DNA from: Magicicada septendecula | Lineage: Eukaryota > Arthropoda > Insecta > Hemiptera > Cicadidae | NCBI GenBank assembly: GCA_034769895.1 | Contig: CM068374.1 | Span: 357,775,802 to 357,839,801 of the forward strand | DNA length: 64,000 bases | Direction: 5' to 3' | Part shown: piece after piece, positions 11,756 to 22,178 of the stretch | How positions within the stretch are numbered: position 1 is the first letter of the stretch | Layout of the letters: the number at the start of each line of letters is the position of its first letter | Translations under genes and position numbers: made by a program | Notes under the pieces: generated by a model | What the model was told of the DNA's origin: nothing | The model's database searches: none | What the model saw: only the letters and a program-made list of their open reading frames with translations

Positions 11756-12376
11756 CTGATTGGTAACAGACTGCCAGCATTTTGTAACGGTTGTGTGGAA
11801 GGTGAAGTGGGGGTGGTGTGTGGCGGAAGGGGATTGGCGCGGGGATTCAATTTATTGTTTGTTTTCTGTATAATTGTGTCAAAAAGTGTATGTGATTTAT
11901 ATTGTAATTGATCGTTGAGTATGTTGTTTGGTTGTGTTGTGTGGTGTTTATATATTTCATATTGTTCAGTTGTGTTGAGTTTTTGACCTTTGGGTATGTA
12001 ATGTAGAATTTCAAGATTAGTGTCTATGTTGGTGTAACTGTGGTTTTCTGTGTGTATGTGTGTGGCAAATGCAGAGTGTATATTGTTGTTGGTTAAAGCT
12101 TTTAAGTGTTCAGAATAACGGGATGAAAAAGATCTTCCCGTCTGGCCTATGTAGAAACTATTGCAGTCATTACAATTTAATTTGTAAACACCTGTTTTGT
12201 TATATTTGTCTATGTCTGTGTTTGTATTACTGATGTGTTTTTTGATGGTATTGGTTGTTCTGAATGCTATTTTGTATTTGTGTTTTCTGAATGTATTGGC
12301 GATTTTGTTTTTTGATGGTATTGGTTGTTCTGAATGCTATTTTGTATTTGTGTTTTCTGAATGTATTGGCGATTTT
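11756..12376 (-). pseudogene. PLE C-terminal fragment, left half, unit 3
   Basis: Copy of 6015-6635, minus-strand GIY-YIG portion with the same 70-bp tandem duplication at 12237-12306 and 12307-12376. Confidence 0.72.
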
Positions 12377-12390
12377 ATACATTTATACGA

Positions 12391-13260
12391 TTTTATATAT
12401 GGTTATACACAACACATCAAACCACCCAACACAACATAAATATGCGGCCTTCAACCATATGCTCCATAGACTAACTAAAATACCCTTAAATAAACAAGAT
12501 TACACGGACGAACTCAACACAATAAAATACATAGCAATAAAAAACGGTTATAACCCCAATTTAATAAACATACTACACAAACGCATCAAAAACAAAAACA
12601 ACAAAACACTAAATACCATCAACACACAACACAATAAGTACATCACACTCACATACCACAACTCATACACACACAAAATCGCCAATACATTCAGAAAACA
12701 CAAATACAAAATAGCATTCAGAACAACCAATACCATCAAAAAACACATCAGTAATACAAACACAGACATAGACAAATATAACAAAACAGGTGTTTACAAA
12801 TTAAATTGTAATGACTGCAATAGTTTCTACATAGGCCAGACGGGAAGATCTTTTTCATCCCGTTATTCTGAACACTTAAAAGCTTTAACCAACAACAATA
12901 TACACTCTGCATTTGCCACACACACACACAGAAAACCACAGTTACACCAACATAGACACTAATCTTGAAATTCTACATTACATACCCAAAGGTCAAAAAC
13001 TCAACACAACTGAACAATATGAAATATATAAACACCACACAACACAACCAAACAACATACTCAACGATCAATTACAATATAAATCACATACACTTTTTGA
13101 CACAATTATACAGAAAACAAACAATAAATTGAATCCCCGCGCCAATCCCCTTCCGCCACACACAACCCCCACTTCACCTTCCACACAACCGTTACAAAAT
13201 GCTGGCAGTCTGTTACCAAAGCTGAAGAAGGCGGATACTAAGCCGAAACGCGTCCGATAA
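12391..13260 (+). pseudogene. PLE C-terminal fragment, right half, unit 3
   Basis: Copy of 6650-7519: post-RT linker, GIY-YIG domain (FYIGQTGR near 12827-12850) and C-terminal EYEIYK-like motif, with the same frame change at the (CA)n stretch. Confidence 0.8.
13222..13254 (+). ncRNA. Degenerate hammerhead-like core, unit 3
   Basis: Copy of 7481-7513, with the same CTGAAGA first box and GAAACGCGTC second box. Confidence 0.38.
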
Positions 13261-13303
13261 AATAGTAAGTTTTTCACATGAAAAAAGTTCATTTTTAGTT
13301 AAG

Positions 13304-13316
13304 AGAAGAAAATAGT
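13304..13316 (+). repeat. Right target-site duplication of PLE pair, unit 3
   Basis: Exact copy of the 13 bases at 11719-11731. Confidence 0.85.
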
Positions 13317-13661
13317 TTAGATGAAAACAATATAACACAATCCGTAGTAATTAGTGAGGCGGGAGCAAAATCTACTCCCGTAGCGACCAGAGTAAAAGAA
13401 AAAGGGTTGTCAATGGATGACCTGTATAACCTAATGAGAACAATGTCTGAGAATATAAATAGTAATTTCAATGAAAGTTTCAAGAACAAAATATAAAGCT
13501 AAATAGTCATTTTGATAGTAATGAAGAAAAGTTTGAGACAAAATTTGATAAATTAAATAAACGTTTTGATATACATGACCATAAATTGGATGAAATAAAG
13601 AGCAATATTAATAAGATGAAACTACAAAATTCTAATATCGATAAACGTATAAATGATATAG

Positions 13662-14606
13662 ATGAGCGATAATGTTATTTTTGAACAAGTAATTACAGTA
13701 AATGATAATTTAAAAAGATTTGCAAGTAACAGTGGTAATATGGCAACAGATAGTAGAGAAATTAATAACAAGGTGAGTAATACCGATGATTATAATAATG
13801 TGTTAAAAAGTGATACAGTAGATAATAGTAGTGATAATGAGAGTAGAATGAGAGTTGAGGTTGATCAGGGATTGCTAGTTAGCGCTTATGATTTAGAAAG
13901 GGAGTATAGTGACAGTTTAAGTGTAGAGTATGAACAGAGGGCAAATTTTTCTTGTAGTAGAGGTGAAGGAAAGGCTTCACAAGTGTTGTTGGAGGACAAG
14001 AGTTCCTCGATAGTTTTTGTAGAAGACAAAAGGTCTTCAAAATGTCAAAAAAGTTGTTTGTGTTTATCTGGTAGAGCCAGATGGTGTTTAAATAATTTAG
14101 TGGTGTTGCCCTCTGTGTGGAGTGAGAATGTGAAATGTTGTGGTGATGAAAGTGATTATGAGAGAGAGAAAGAGTTAGAATGGTTTAAGCTAAATAGAGG
14201 TTATGGAGAGTTGACAGAGAAGATGAATATTAAGAGAATTATGATAAACAATGTAGATTTACCTTGTGCAGTAGTAAACAATGACAATGATTATATTGAT
14301 GATAATAGCATACACTTACCTGTAGTGAGGGTCAGCGTATTAGTAACAGCTGACACCTATAGCGATGACAAATTAAAGGAAGTGATTGTAATAACAAATA
14401 CTGACGGAGACTTGACAAAAAATATTAATGTAGACATGATTTATGATAAGGTAATAATGGGGGGTAACCCTATGTATTATTATTGTGGTACAATGGAAAA
14501 AACAAATTTTTATGGGTATTGTACAAATGATATCCATATGAGACATATAAATAAAAATGAAAAATGTTATGTGATAGGAAGACTAATTTTCGATGATGGG
14601 GGTTGA
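13662..14606 (+). CDS. Unrecognised 314-residue frame of the LTR element, unit 3
   Basis: Longest version of the element's unknown frame. Its first 60 residues are the end of the coiled-coil Gag-like stretch (Asn, Asp, Ser rich), and the rest equals the 254-residue frame of unit 2. This shows that the two parts belong to one coding region in this copy and supports a Gag origin. No catalytic motif is recognisable. Confidence 0.45.
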   Translation: MSDNVIFEQVITVNDNLKRFASNSGNMATDSREINNKVSNTDDYNNVLKSDTVDNSSDNESRMRVEVDQGLLVSAYDLEREYSDSLSVEYEQRANFSCSRGEGKASQVLLEDKSSSIVFVEDKRSSKCQKSCLCLSGRARWCLNNLVVLPSVWSENVKCCGDESDYEREKELEWFKLNRGYGELTEKMNIKRIMINNVDLPCAVVNNDNDYIDDNSIHLPVVRVSVLVTADTYSDDKLKEVIVITNTDGDLTKNINVDMIYDKVIMGGNPMYYYCGTMEKTNFYGYCTNDIHMRHINKNEKCYVIGRLIFDDGG

Positions 14607-15970
14607 GACATACTGAATGAACATTTAATTATGTGAGTAATGGTAAAATTACCTGGCTGATTTAGGTACTGAAGTGTGGTAAATAATAAATTATGACAAA
14701 AATCTGTAAATAAATGTGTTAGTGTTAAATGTATTGTGTCAAGATTATATTGTTGGAATGCAGATTATAGTTTATGTAACAATGTTTGCAGTACGTTATA
14801 ATAATAATAATAATAATATCTTATTTTACTAAAATAATGAACAAGAGGTAATAAGGAATTTATTTTGAATTGTGTGTTTATATTAAAAGTGTTTTAAATA
14901 ATGTAACTAAAGCTAAATTGTTTTTAGTAGAGGTGGAATTAAAGTAATAAAACGGGTTAATTTTATAAATGAAGTCAAATTAATTTTGATATGAATTGGT
15001 ACAAAAATAGTAGTTGATTAATATGGCAACACTAAAAGGTATAGAAATTGAAAATTGAAGGAAGTACATGTGTCAGTAGTGTTGTAATCAGAATGTTGAG
15101 ACTGAGTCTGTTTATAAAATAAGTCTTGCAGACCATTGTGATGTAAACAGGTGTGTTGTTTGTTGTGACTAAGGTTTACAGTCATGTGTTGTAGTTGACA
15201 ACAACAAGAATGTTGTATTTTGATGAATCAGTGCCATGAGCAAAATCTCATTATGAAACAAAAGAAATGAAGTTAACCTTTTGCAGATAATATAATAATG
15301 AGGTAATTACCGTAACTTAGAGTTTTGAGAAATTAAATTAAATTAATTGAAAAGGTGAATTTTAATAATGATTTAACTCATTTCTGATTGGAATGAAGAA
15401 AGAAATGCGAATTGATTAATGAATAAAGTTTTATGTATTGTATTTTATGTAATCCATTTGTGACTTTTGGTGGGCGATGGTATCTTGGTAGGAGAAAACA
15501 ATGTATATAATTTGTAGGGGATTTATGTGTATTGGTAGGAGAAAACAATATGTATATAATTTGTAAGGGATTTATGTGTACCAGCTGTAAGTATACAGAA
15601 GTTTATATAACCAAAATTATGCAACCAGTACTTGGTTAACGAACCAGTACGACTAAGAGGAAACCAATCAGTTGTAGATATGGTATAATGGAAGGCCTGT
15701 TTGTTAATTTTTTAATTGAATGTTTCAGAGTCAGGTGATACTGTGGCGGGTGCCCATCTGATTTTATGGTGTTGGGATCTCGAATAGAGAAGTCCAGTAA
15801 TCTCGTACGGGTGCTGCCACAGTCACCGGACTAGGGGGGTAAGTGCGCATGATTTTAGTAGAGAGTTCAGGGGGGTTTGTGGCGCCATATCCTCACTGAT
15901 CCTCTTAGGTTTTAGGCAATGAGAGTTTTTATGCTTCATCATACAACCTCTCATTGGGGGGGGGGGGTAT

Positions 15971-17139
15971 TGTAACGGTACAGAATTGTGGGCTACAATA
16001 GTTTCAATTTCAATTCAGTTTTAATTTTTAATTGTCAGTATTCACCTGTGAGGTGCCCCTTGTACATACAGTGTTATTGTTGATGTCTGGAGACAACCCA
16101 GACGTGTTACGTAATAGCTTGCCAGCAGCAGTCTATGTGAATCACAGTATGCAGATTATCATCATAGTGTCAGCATCAGACCGCAGTAAGGAGCAGTATA
16201 CAGTGCATTAATAAGTTAAACGGTGGCCTCGGGTGTGTAAGATAGGCCGTAAGTAAAAACGGCCTATCTAATAAAACATGTAAAAAGTTCTACGGCCAGG
16301 AAATTTAACCATCTAAGTGCTCGAGCAAAGTTATGTCGGCCGACTTAATATTAACACCTATATAGATCTTAAATCAAATTAGTGAACATTGAGTTAAAAA
16401 TAGTGAACTCATTATAAACAGTAGTGGGAGTGTGTACGAACTAAGAAAGCGATCAACTGGTTAAAAAGTGATCCGTGCTCGTACCGATAAAGTTACGTGG
16501 ACCGATACCATCATTATATGTGAATAATGATCAGTAAAACTCAGTGATTATATGTGAATCAGTAAAACTCAGTGACAGCAGAGATAAAATTATACAGCGA
16601 TTTTCAAAGTGAGGGATAAAAAACGTGCATCCCCAGTTGGAGCGAAGCCACTACCAGGATGAGTACCATATTATTATTTCAGAACTTTTAACCACTATAT
16701 TGTAACATTTACTTTTACAGACACTTTACTAAAAGAGATCTCTAAGGGAAAGATATAAAATAACAAATAAAAATAAACGTACTGGTTCATTATAAATATT
16801 CATTAAAAATATAAATAATTTGTTGTAGTCTAAGAAATGTTATATTAAGAAATATTCATTTTACTAATTCGTTGGATTTCATATGTCACTAATGAAGATT
16901 ATATTCACATAGGCCTACCCTAAAAGAAATTAGAACTTTAATTGTTATCAAAGGAAGACGAAGTAATTAATTTGTTTAATAAACTAGAAGCAATTTGTTT
17001 AAAATATAAACTGTGTTATTATATTTTTACCGTCCTTCCCAAATAACCTATCTGCAGTAGTTTTCGTCTGTACGACTCTGGAAAAGAACCCTAAGGTAAG
17101 GGTTAATTATTAATAAATGAAGTAATTAATATAGTTTCA
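15971..17139 (+). repeat. LTR 4 of the array element
   Basis: 1169 bp, same ends, with a 12-base G run before it. It shares variants with LTR 1 (gtgggagtgtgtacg, gattttcaaagtg) rather than with LTRs 2 and 3. Confidence 0.85.
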
Positions 17140-19805
17140 GTGGCCCCAGAAACGGACGGCGAGTGTAATTTTTTATTACATTCGCCAGACCTAATTAAGC
17201 TGCAGAACGGGTTATTTGGGAAGTGAGGGCGTGTTTGTAAAAAATATAAATGTTTAATGAAGTTTTATATAATCAATTTAAGAGATTTATAATTCTGTAG
17301 ACAGTTTATTGTGTATTCAAATTAATTGACAAAAATGGAAAATATAGAGAATAAAATGAATATGACCAACTCGGTAGTTACGAGTGAGTCAGGAGGTGGC
17401 TTAACGCCAATTATTCCAATTGAATCAGTCGTAGCGAATGATTCAGGGCTGGAGACAACTCCAAGCTGAATAGAAGAAAATAGTTTAGATGAAAACAATA
17501 TAACACAATCCGTAGTAATTAGTGAGGCGGGAGCAAAATCTACTCCCGTAGCGACCAGAGTAAAAGAAAAAGGGTTTTCAATGGATGACCTGTATAACCT
17601 AATGAGAACAATGTCTGAGAATATAAATAGTAATTTCAATGAAAGTTTCAAGAACAAAATATAAAGCTAAATAGTCGTTTTGATAGTAATGAAGAAAAGT
17701 TTGAGACAAAATTCGATAAATTAAATAAACGTTTTGATATACATGACCATAAATTGGATGAAATAAAGAGCAATATTAATAAGATGAAACTACAAAATTC
17801 TAATATCGATAAACGTATAAATGATATAGATGAGCGATAATGTTATTTTTGAACAAGTAATTACAGTAAATGATAATTTAAAAAGCTTTGCAAGTAACAG
17901 TGGTAATATGACAACAGATAGTAGAGAAATTAATAACAAGGTGAGTAATACCGATGATTATAATAATGTGTTAAAAAGTGATACAGTAGATAATAGTAGT
18001 GATAATGAGAGTTGAGGTTGATCAGGGATTGCTAGTTAGCGCTTATGATTTAGAAAGGGAGTATAGTGACAGTTTAAGTGTAGAGTATGAACAGAGGGCA
18101 AATTTTTCTTGTAGTAGGGGTGAAGGAAAGGCTTCACAAGTGTTGTTGGAGGACAAGAGTTCCTCGATAGTTTTTGTAGAAGACAAAAGGTCTTCAAAAT
18201 GTCAAAAAAGTTGTTTGTGTTTATCTGGTAGAGCCAGATGGTGTTTAAATAATTTAGTGGTGTTGCCCTCTGTGTGGAGTGAGAATGTGAAATGTTGTGG
18301 TGATGAAAGTGATTATGAGAGAGAGAAAGAGTTAGAATGGTTTAAGCTAAATAGAGGTTATGGAGAGTTGACAGAGAAGATGAATATTAAGAGAATTATG
18401 ATAAACAATGTAGATTTACCTTGTGCAGTAGTAAACAATGACAATGATTATATTGATGATAATAGCATACACTTACCTGTAGTGAGGGTCAGTGTATTAG
18501 TAACAGCTGACACCTATAGCGATGACAAATTAAAGGATGTGATTGTAATAACAAATACTGACGGAGACTTGACAAAAAATATTAATGTAAACATGATTTA
18601 TGATAAGGTAATAATGGGGGGTAACCCTATGTATTATTATTGTGGTACAATGGAAAAAACAAATTTTTATGGGTATTGTACAAATGATATCCATATGAGA
18701 CATATAAATAAAAATGAAAAATGTTATGTGATAGGAAGACTAATTTTCGATGATGGGGGTTGAGAAATACTGAATGAACATTTAATTATGTGAGTAATGG
18801 TAAAATTACCTGGCTGATTTAGGTATTGAAGTGTGGTAAATAATAAATTATGACAAAAATCTGTAAATAAATGTGTTAGTGTTAAATGTATTGTGTCAAG
18901 ATTATATTGTTGGAATGCAGATTATAGTTTATGTAACAATGTTTGCAGTACGTTATAATAATAATAATAATAATATCTTATTTTACTAAAATAATGAACA
19001 AGAGGTAATAAGGAATTTATTTTGAATTGTGTGTTTATATTAAAAGTGTTTTAAATAATGTAACTAAAGCTAAATTGTTTTTAGTAGAGGTGGAATTAAA
19101 GTAATAAAACGGGTTAATTTTATAAATGAAGTCAAATTAATTTTGATATGAATTGGTACAAAAATAGTAGTTGATTAATATGGCAACACTAAAAGGTATA
19201 GAAATTGAAAATTGAAGGAAGTACATGTGTCAGTAGTGTTGTAATCAGAATGTTGAGACTGAGTCTGTTTATAAAATAAGTCTTGCAGACCATTGTTGAT
19301 GTAAACAGGTGTGTTGTTTGTTGTGACTAAGGTTTACAGTCATGTGTTGTAGTTGACAACAACAAGAATGTTGTATTTTGATGAATCAGTGCCATGAGCA
19401 AAATCTCATTATGAAACAAAAGAAATGAAGTTAACCTTTTGCAGATAATATAATAATGAGGTAATTACCGTAACTTAGAGTTTTGAGAAATTAAATTAAA
19501 TTAATTGAAAAGGTGAATTTTAATAATTATTTAACTCATTTCTGATTGGAATGAAGAAAGAAATGCGAATTGATTAATGAATAAAGTTTTATGTATTGTA
19601 TTTTATGTAATCCATTTGTGACTTTTGGTGGGCGATGGTATCCTGGTAGGAGAAAACAATGTATATAATTTGTAGGGGATTTATGTGTATTGGTAGGAGA
19701 AAACAATATGTATATAATTTGTAAGGGATTTATGTGTACCAGCTGTAAGTATACAGAAGTTTATATAACCAAAATTATGCAACCAGTACTTGGTTAACGA
19801 ACCAG
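17140..19805 (+). mobile_element. Internal region, unit 4 (no PLE insertion)
   Basis: Interior with the empty PLE target site at about 17471-17483 (a single agaagaaaatagt). It carries the Gag-like coiled-coil stretch and the unknown frame (17999-18763), then a non-coding tail with the 50-bp duplication at about 19650-19735. The coding part is broken in a few places. It runs without a boundary into the start of unit 5. Confidence 0.75.
17999..18763 (+). CDS. Unrecognised 254-residue frame of the LTR element, unit 4
   Basis: Near-identical to the unit 2 frame, with only a couple of residue differences by eye (for example D for E after KLK). Function unknown; no retroviral motif recognised. Confidence 0.45.
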   Translation: MIMRVEVDQGLLVSAYDLEREYSDSLSVEYEQRANFSCSRGEGKASQVLLEDKSSSIVFVEDKRSSKCQKSCLCLSGRARWCLNNLVVLPSVWSENVKCCGDESDYEREKELEWFKLNRGYGELTEKMNIKRIMINNVDLPCAVVNNDNDYIDDNSIHLPVVRVSVLVTADTYSDDKLKDVIVITNTDGDLTKNINVNMIYDKVIMGGNPMYYYCGTMEKTNFYGYCTNDIHMRHINKNEKCYVIGRLIFDDGG

Positions 19806-19952
19806 TACGACTAAGAGGAAACCAATCAGTTGTAGATATGGTATAATGGAAGGCCTGTTTGTTAATTTTTTAATTGAATGTTTCAGAGTCAGGTGATACT
19901 GTGGCAGGTGCCCGTCTGATTTTATGGTGTTGGGATCTCGAATAGAGAAGTC
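19806..19952 (+). mobile_element. Unit 5, left remnant
   Basis: Matches unit 1 positions 1 to about 149, then stops abruptly. Unit 1 positions of about 150-921 (polypurine tract and first half of the LTR) have no counterpart; the element resumes at 29181. At the break the local string tcgaatagag (19938-19947) is repeated at 19951-19960. Confidence 0.82.
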
Positions 19953-19978
19953 GAATAGAGGAAGTTGAGGAAGTAGAA

Positions 19979-21913
19979 ATGGAGGAAACAACTGGAGAAT
20001 TGTCAGAAGAAAACCCACAGGAGGACCAAATGGAAAATCCCAATCCACCTGAACTGGGAATAGAAGCAGAAGTCAGGGTAAATAACCAACCAATCAAACC
20101 AACAGAAGAAACGAAATTAGATAGTTTGATGAGAATGATGATGGAACAAATGAACAGATTAGAATCATTGCAAGAGGGAAGAAAGGAAGACAAGGAAGAT
20201 TTGAATAAAAAATTAGAATTATTGCAAGAGGGAAGAAAGGAAGACAAGGAAGATTTAAATAAAAAATTGGAATCATTACAAATGGGAATGAATAAAAAAC
20301 TGGACCAAAACGGCGAAGAATTGAAGAAGCAAATGCAGGTGATACAGGGAAGTCAGGAGGCATTGGAAAAGAAGAGCGAAGAGCTGAAGAAACAGATCAA
20401 GAAGGATCTGGAGATAGTAAATAAAAAGATGGAAAATAACCATGATATTCTCCAACGAAAAATCGAGGAAGAAAGCAAGAAAACCAAGGAGGAATGGAAG
20501 CAACAACTAGTCGAATGTCGAGAAGAGATCCGACAAACGGTAACGGAGACCAACGAAACAGTGATACAAATCAGAGAAGAATTAAATAATAAAATTAGTA
20601 ACATTGAGGAGGAAGATAAATTGAGAGCGACGGAATTCTACCAAGTCCTTACTGAAGGGTGCCAGAAGAACAAACAGGAAGTGGTCAAAGAACTGGAGGA
20701 GAGGCACCAAGAGCTACAACTGGATGTAAACAATCGGGTGGAGAAAGTGTACACCGTCATAGATAAAATAGACGGACTGACACGAGAAAACCGAGAAAAA
20801 ATCCAGGGGATCAATATGCGAGAGAAACAGATGCAGGAAGAATTAGATGCATTAAAAGAAAAACCATATAATCACACACAGTTCATAACCAGTGAAAATC
20901 GAGAAATAATCAATTTTCGTAGCTACCGGAGAAACCCGATAGAATTCCTCAGACGGGTAGAAGAACTGATAGAGAAGAACAGAGAAACCAGATGGTCCAG
21001 TGTGAGAAGTATGATCGATGAGATGTTCCGTGACACCCATGACAATTGGTGGACGGCCACACGACCTGAGATCAATGATACCCAAGAGTTCAAGAAACAG
21101 TTCAGGGAGAAGTATTGGTCCGAATCAACACAGAATGTGGTCCGCAATGACATCAGTAACGGAAGGTACGAGACACAAGGAGGACACACGTTAACCTCTT
21201 ACTTTCTGGGAAAAGTATGCTTAGCCAGAAATTTGGAACCCAAGATACCCGAGGAGTCGTTGGTAATACAACTGGGTTATCATTACGAAGAAGCCATCCA
21301 GAAGGCCAGAAGACAAGGGCAAATTAAAACAATTCAAGGAATGGTTAGTCTATTGGAGGACCTGGAGAACGATAGCCAGTATCGAAAAAACAGGATCACA
21401 AACCAAAGATACAATAAGTGGAATGAACATAACAATACAACTAATTTCCATGGACCATACAATAATCCACAAAGCAATAATCGGAATAACTGGGGCCAAA
21501 ATAACAATGATAATAATGCAGAACAAACATTCAATGGAAATAATCAGCATCACCCTCCGAATAATCAGCCTGGTAACCGAGGTCAACAGAACCATCACTC
21601 AGGAAATCAAAACAATAATAGAAACAGCCCAAATAATAATAACCGACCAAATGAGAATTACCGAGGAGTGGAACCTGAACAACGTACCAACGGTCACCCC
21701 AATGACCATAATTACTACGGCAACCGGTATCATCCCAATTACCAGTACAACCGGGGACCCGGGGGTAATCAGAATAGAAGCGATGACAGACGTCGAGTAA
21801 ACTTCATCCGTGGACAAAGGCAGAATAACCAAAGAAGATATAGCCCGAACTGGCGTCCTAACTGTTATTATCAATCCATGTTTTTCGGTATCCAAGCCAC
21901 TTATAATATATAA
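19979..21913 (+). CDS. gag: Gag-like protein of Gypsy element, left arm
   Basis: A 644-residue open frame that looks whole within the arm, though the natural N-terminus lies outside the duplicated part. Residues about 45-310 form a long charged coiled coil with three imperfect repeats of a LQEGRKEDKEDLNKKL type. Residues about 320-465 resemble the retrotransposon Gag domain (FRSYRRNPIEFLRRVEELIE, then W-rich EMFRDTHDNWWTATRP and a FREKYWSE motif). The C-terminal 175 residues are Asn/Gln/Arg rich, without a CCHC knuckle. Such Gag proteins build the particle of Gypsy elements. No pol gene follows; the PLE begins directly after the gene on the opposite strand. Confidence 0.8.
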   Translation: MEETTGELSEENPQEDQMENPNPPELGIEAEVRVNNQPIKPTEETKLDSLMRMMMEQMNRLESLQEGRKEDKEDLNKKLELLQEGRKEDKEDLNKKLESLQMGMNKKLDQNGEELKKQMQVIQGSQEALEKKSEELKKQIKKDLEIVNKKMENNHDILQRKIEEESKKTKEEWKQQLVECREEIRQTVTETNETVIQIREELNNKISNIEEEDKLRATEFYQVLTEGCQKNKQEVVKELEERHQELQLDVNNRVEKVYTVIDKIDGLTRENREKIQGINMREKQMQEELDALKEKPYNHTQFITSENREIINFRSYRRNPIEFLRRVEELIEKNRETRWSSVRSMIDEMFRDTHDNWWTATRPEINDTQEFKKQFREKYWSESTQNVVRNDISNGRYETQGGHTLTSYFLGKVCLARNLEPKIPEESLVIQLGYHYEEAIQKARRQGQIKTIQGMVSLLEDLENDSQYRKNRITNQRYNKWNEHNNTTNFHGPYNNPQSNNRNNWGQNNNDNNAEQTFNGNNQHHPPNNQPGNRGQQNHHSGNQNNNRNSPNNNNRPNENYRGVEPEQRTNGHPNDHNYYGNRYHPNYQYNRGPGGNQNRSDDRRRVNFIRGQRQNNQRRYSPNWRPNCYYQSMFFGIQATYNI

Positions 21914-21973
21914 TTAGTAAAATAGTTTACCTTTTTCTTGTCCGTCTGGTGGCCTTTTCTCTATATTTCATTC

Positions 21974-22005
21974 GACACGTTTCAGGACATATGTCCCATC
22001 ATCAG
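21974..22005 (-). ncRNA. Hammerhead-ribozyme-like core at PLE 3' end, left arm
   Basis: On the minus strand: CTGATGA, stem II (GGGACATATGTCC), GAAA, then CGTGTC. This matches the hammerhead core CUGAUGA/GAAA with a two-base-pair stem III (A-U, C-G around a GU loop) and a GUC cleavage triplet. PLEs are known to carry such minimal hammerheads. Stem I is short here (C-G, U-A next to the core, then an interrupted AU-rich helix), so activity is an inference. Confidence 0.65.
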
Positions 22006-22178
22006 GATATCCCTTGTTGAAGTTCGTCGGTCATTAAAATATTAAAAACACTGTACACACAATTCTACACATAACAATAAATATAACATAAGACATAAAA
22101 ACACATAAAATACCCAGATTTTAGACACACACGATATCGGTGGTGCGCACCACGACATGCTATAGTCGACTGCAGTGT

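Larger units (their letters stand above)
11732..13303. mobile_element. Head-to-head pair of PLE 3' fragments (unit 3 copy)
   Basis: Same length (1572 bp), same content and same 13-bp flanks as the pair at 5991-7562, including the 70-bp internal duplication. It was copied with the LTR unit and is not an independent insertion. Confidence 0.88.
11387..15970 (+). mobile_element. Internal region, unit 3, holding the second copy of the PLE pair
   Basis: Interior with the same insert as unit 2 at 11732-13303. Up to roughly 14.9 kb it follows unit 2 variant for variant. From about 14957 it carries unit-4 variants instead (cgggttaattttataaatg, aaaatagtagttg), so it is a mosaic. It ends in a 12-base G run before LTR 4. 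No pol gene. Confidence 0.78.
1..19952 (+). repeat. Head-to-tail array of a Gypsy-like LTR element, units sharing LTRs
   Basis: The opening bases tacgactaagaggaaacc recur at 4155, 9897, 15648 and 19806, giving units of 4154, 5742, 5751 and 4158 bp plus a cut fifth unit. Units 2 and 3 are longer only because each holds the same inserted 1572-bp PLE pair. By eye the units are almost identical over their full length. Each unit has one LTR, one G-run polypurine tract and one primer-binding-like site, so the order is internal-LTR-internal-LTR, as expected from unequal recombination between LTRs rather than from separate insertions. No reverse transcriptase, protease or integrase motif is seen in any unit, so it is a non-autonomous LTR element fossil. 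The window starts inside an interior, so the array continues leftwards. Confidence 0.9.

Noticed and set aside
20094-20604. Several minus-strand Leu/Phe-rich frames under gag, mirrored at 27736-28461
   Set aside because: Antisense of the Gag coiled coil (Lys/Glu codons read as Phe/Leu); not independent genes.
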